Below, piece after piece: positions 5,667 through 6,027 of a stretch of 6,027 nucleotides of DNA; positions within the stretch are counted from its first letter, which is position 1; each line of letters opens with the position of its first letter. Made by a program: the position numbers and the translations under genes. Source of the stretch: Spirochaetaceae bacterium. Lineage in GTDB: Bacteria; Spirochaetota; Spirochaetia; DSM-27196; PXBQ01. The DNA lies in contig PXBQ01000320.1 in the NCBI GenBank assembly GCA_003566875.1, forward strand, positions 1 to 6,027, in the 5' to 3' direction. The notes under the pieces are model-generated. The model did not search any database and was not told the DNA's origin. It worked only from the letters and a program-made list of their open reading frames with translations.

Positions 5667-6027
5667 ATGAGCGCGATTCAGGACTTATGGGTGTACCGTG
5701 GACGCTTCGTCGTGTGTAGCGCGATGGCGGTAACGGTAACGGTCTACAACATCGCACTCGCGACGCAAGCAATCCGGAACGTAATACGAGCCGGAACGGG
5801 GTGGGTCGCGGTCACCGGCCTGTTCCTCGCGCCGATCACGATCATTGCGGCGTTTCTTGCGGTCTGGGCGGGAATCGCGACTATTCGCAAAGGCATCCCG
5901 ACGGATTCGGTTCTGCCGCGATTTCTCACCGTTGCCGGGCTGAACGGAATCGCGGTCGGCGCGATTTTCACGATACACACGTGGGCGATCGCCGCGATCC
6001 TGACGACGACGATGGAACGCGCGACAA
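5667..6027 (+). CDS. Multi-pass inner-membrane protein of unknown function, cut by the window edge
   Basis: I do not recognise a family. Translation from ATG 5667 stays open for 120 codons to the edge. The visible part has a short N-terminus with two arginines (RGRF, 11-14) and three probable transmembrane helices, at about 14-34, 46-72 and 86-114. They are separated by short loops: IRNVIRAGTG (36-45) and RKGIPTDSVLPR (74-85). By the positive-inside rule the N-terminus would be cytoplasmic. The charge of the loops does not settle the rest. The start lies six bases after the trmJ stop, with only GTGAG overlapping the end of trmJ as a weak ribosome site, so coupled expression with trmJ is likely. 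Composition matches the neighbours and there is no sign of transfer. Confidence 0.8.
   Translation, partial: MSAIQDLWVYRGRFVVCSAMAVTVTVYNIALATQAIRNVIRAGTGWVAVTGLFLAPITIIAAFLAVWAGIATIRKGIPTDSVLPRFLTVAGLNGIAVGAIFTIHTWAIAAILTTTMERAT

Noticed and set aside
1..6027. Search for a mobile element, CRISPR array, toxin-antitoxin pair or defence island
   Set aside because: I see no transposase or integrase motif, no long terminal inverted repeats, no regularly spaced repeats, no small paired genes and no composition break. The recognisable genes are housekeeping.

Overview
The window is a stretch of ordinary-looking, high-GC (about 60% by eye) bacterial chromosome. It is densely coding: six genes, two cut by the window edges, and no gap longer than about 130 bases. 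I see no mobile element, CRISPR array, tRNA/rRNA or integrase. The gene set (a RluA-type pseudouridine synthase, a Gfo/Idh/MocA dehydrogenase, protein-L-isoaspartate methyltransferase, TrmJ) is typical of free-living Gram-negative-type bacteria. A spirochaete-like host would fit, but nothing in the sequence proves the phylum.

Layout. Positions 1-2194 (minus) hold a very long gene, at least 731 codons and open to the left edge. It has an acidic N-terminus and no family I recognise. A 132-base divergent promoter region (2195-2326) separates it from a plus-strand pseudouridine synthase (2327-2983). That gene converges on, and overlaps by 17 bases, a minus-strand NAD(P)-dependent dehydrogenase (2967-4037). 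A strong 8-bp hairpin sits at the overlap. Upstream of the dehydrogenase, on the same strand, lies pcm (4120-4809). The 82-base gap between them, with the end of pcm, can fold into two mutually exclusive stem-loops. A second divergent promoter region (4810-4922) drives pcm leftwards and trmJ (4923-5660) rightwards. trmJ is followed after 6 bases by a multi-pass membrane protein cut by the right edge.

How the genes fit together. Two genes act on RNA modification (the pseudouridine synthase and TrmJ) and one on protein repair (pcm). The others have no evident pathway link, so the window looks like a housekeeping neighbourhood, not a dedicated system. The most distinctive feature is the promoters. 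The pseudouridine synthase and trmJ each have a sigma70-like -35/-10 pair with a 17-base spacer placed so that transcription would begin at or next to the ATG, with no Shine-Dalgarno sequence; the dehydrogenase looks similar. This suggests leaderless mRNAs. The least explained item is the long protein at 1-2194.
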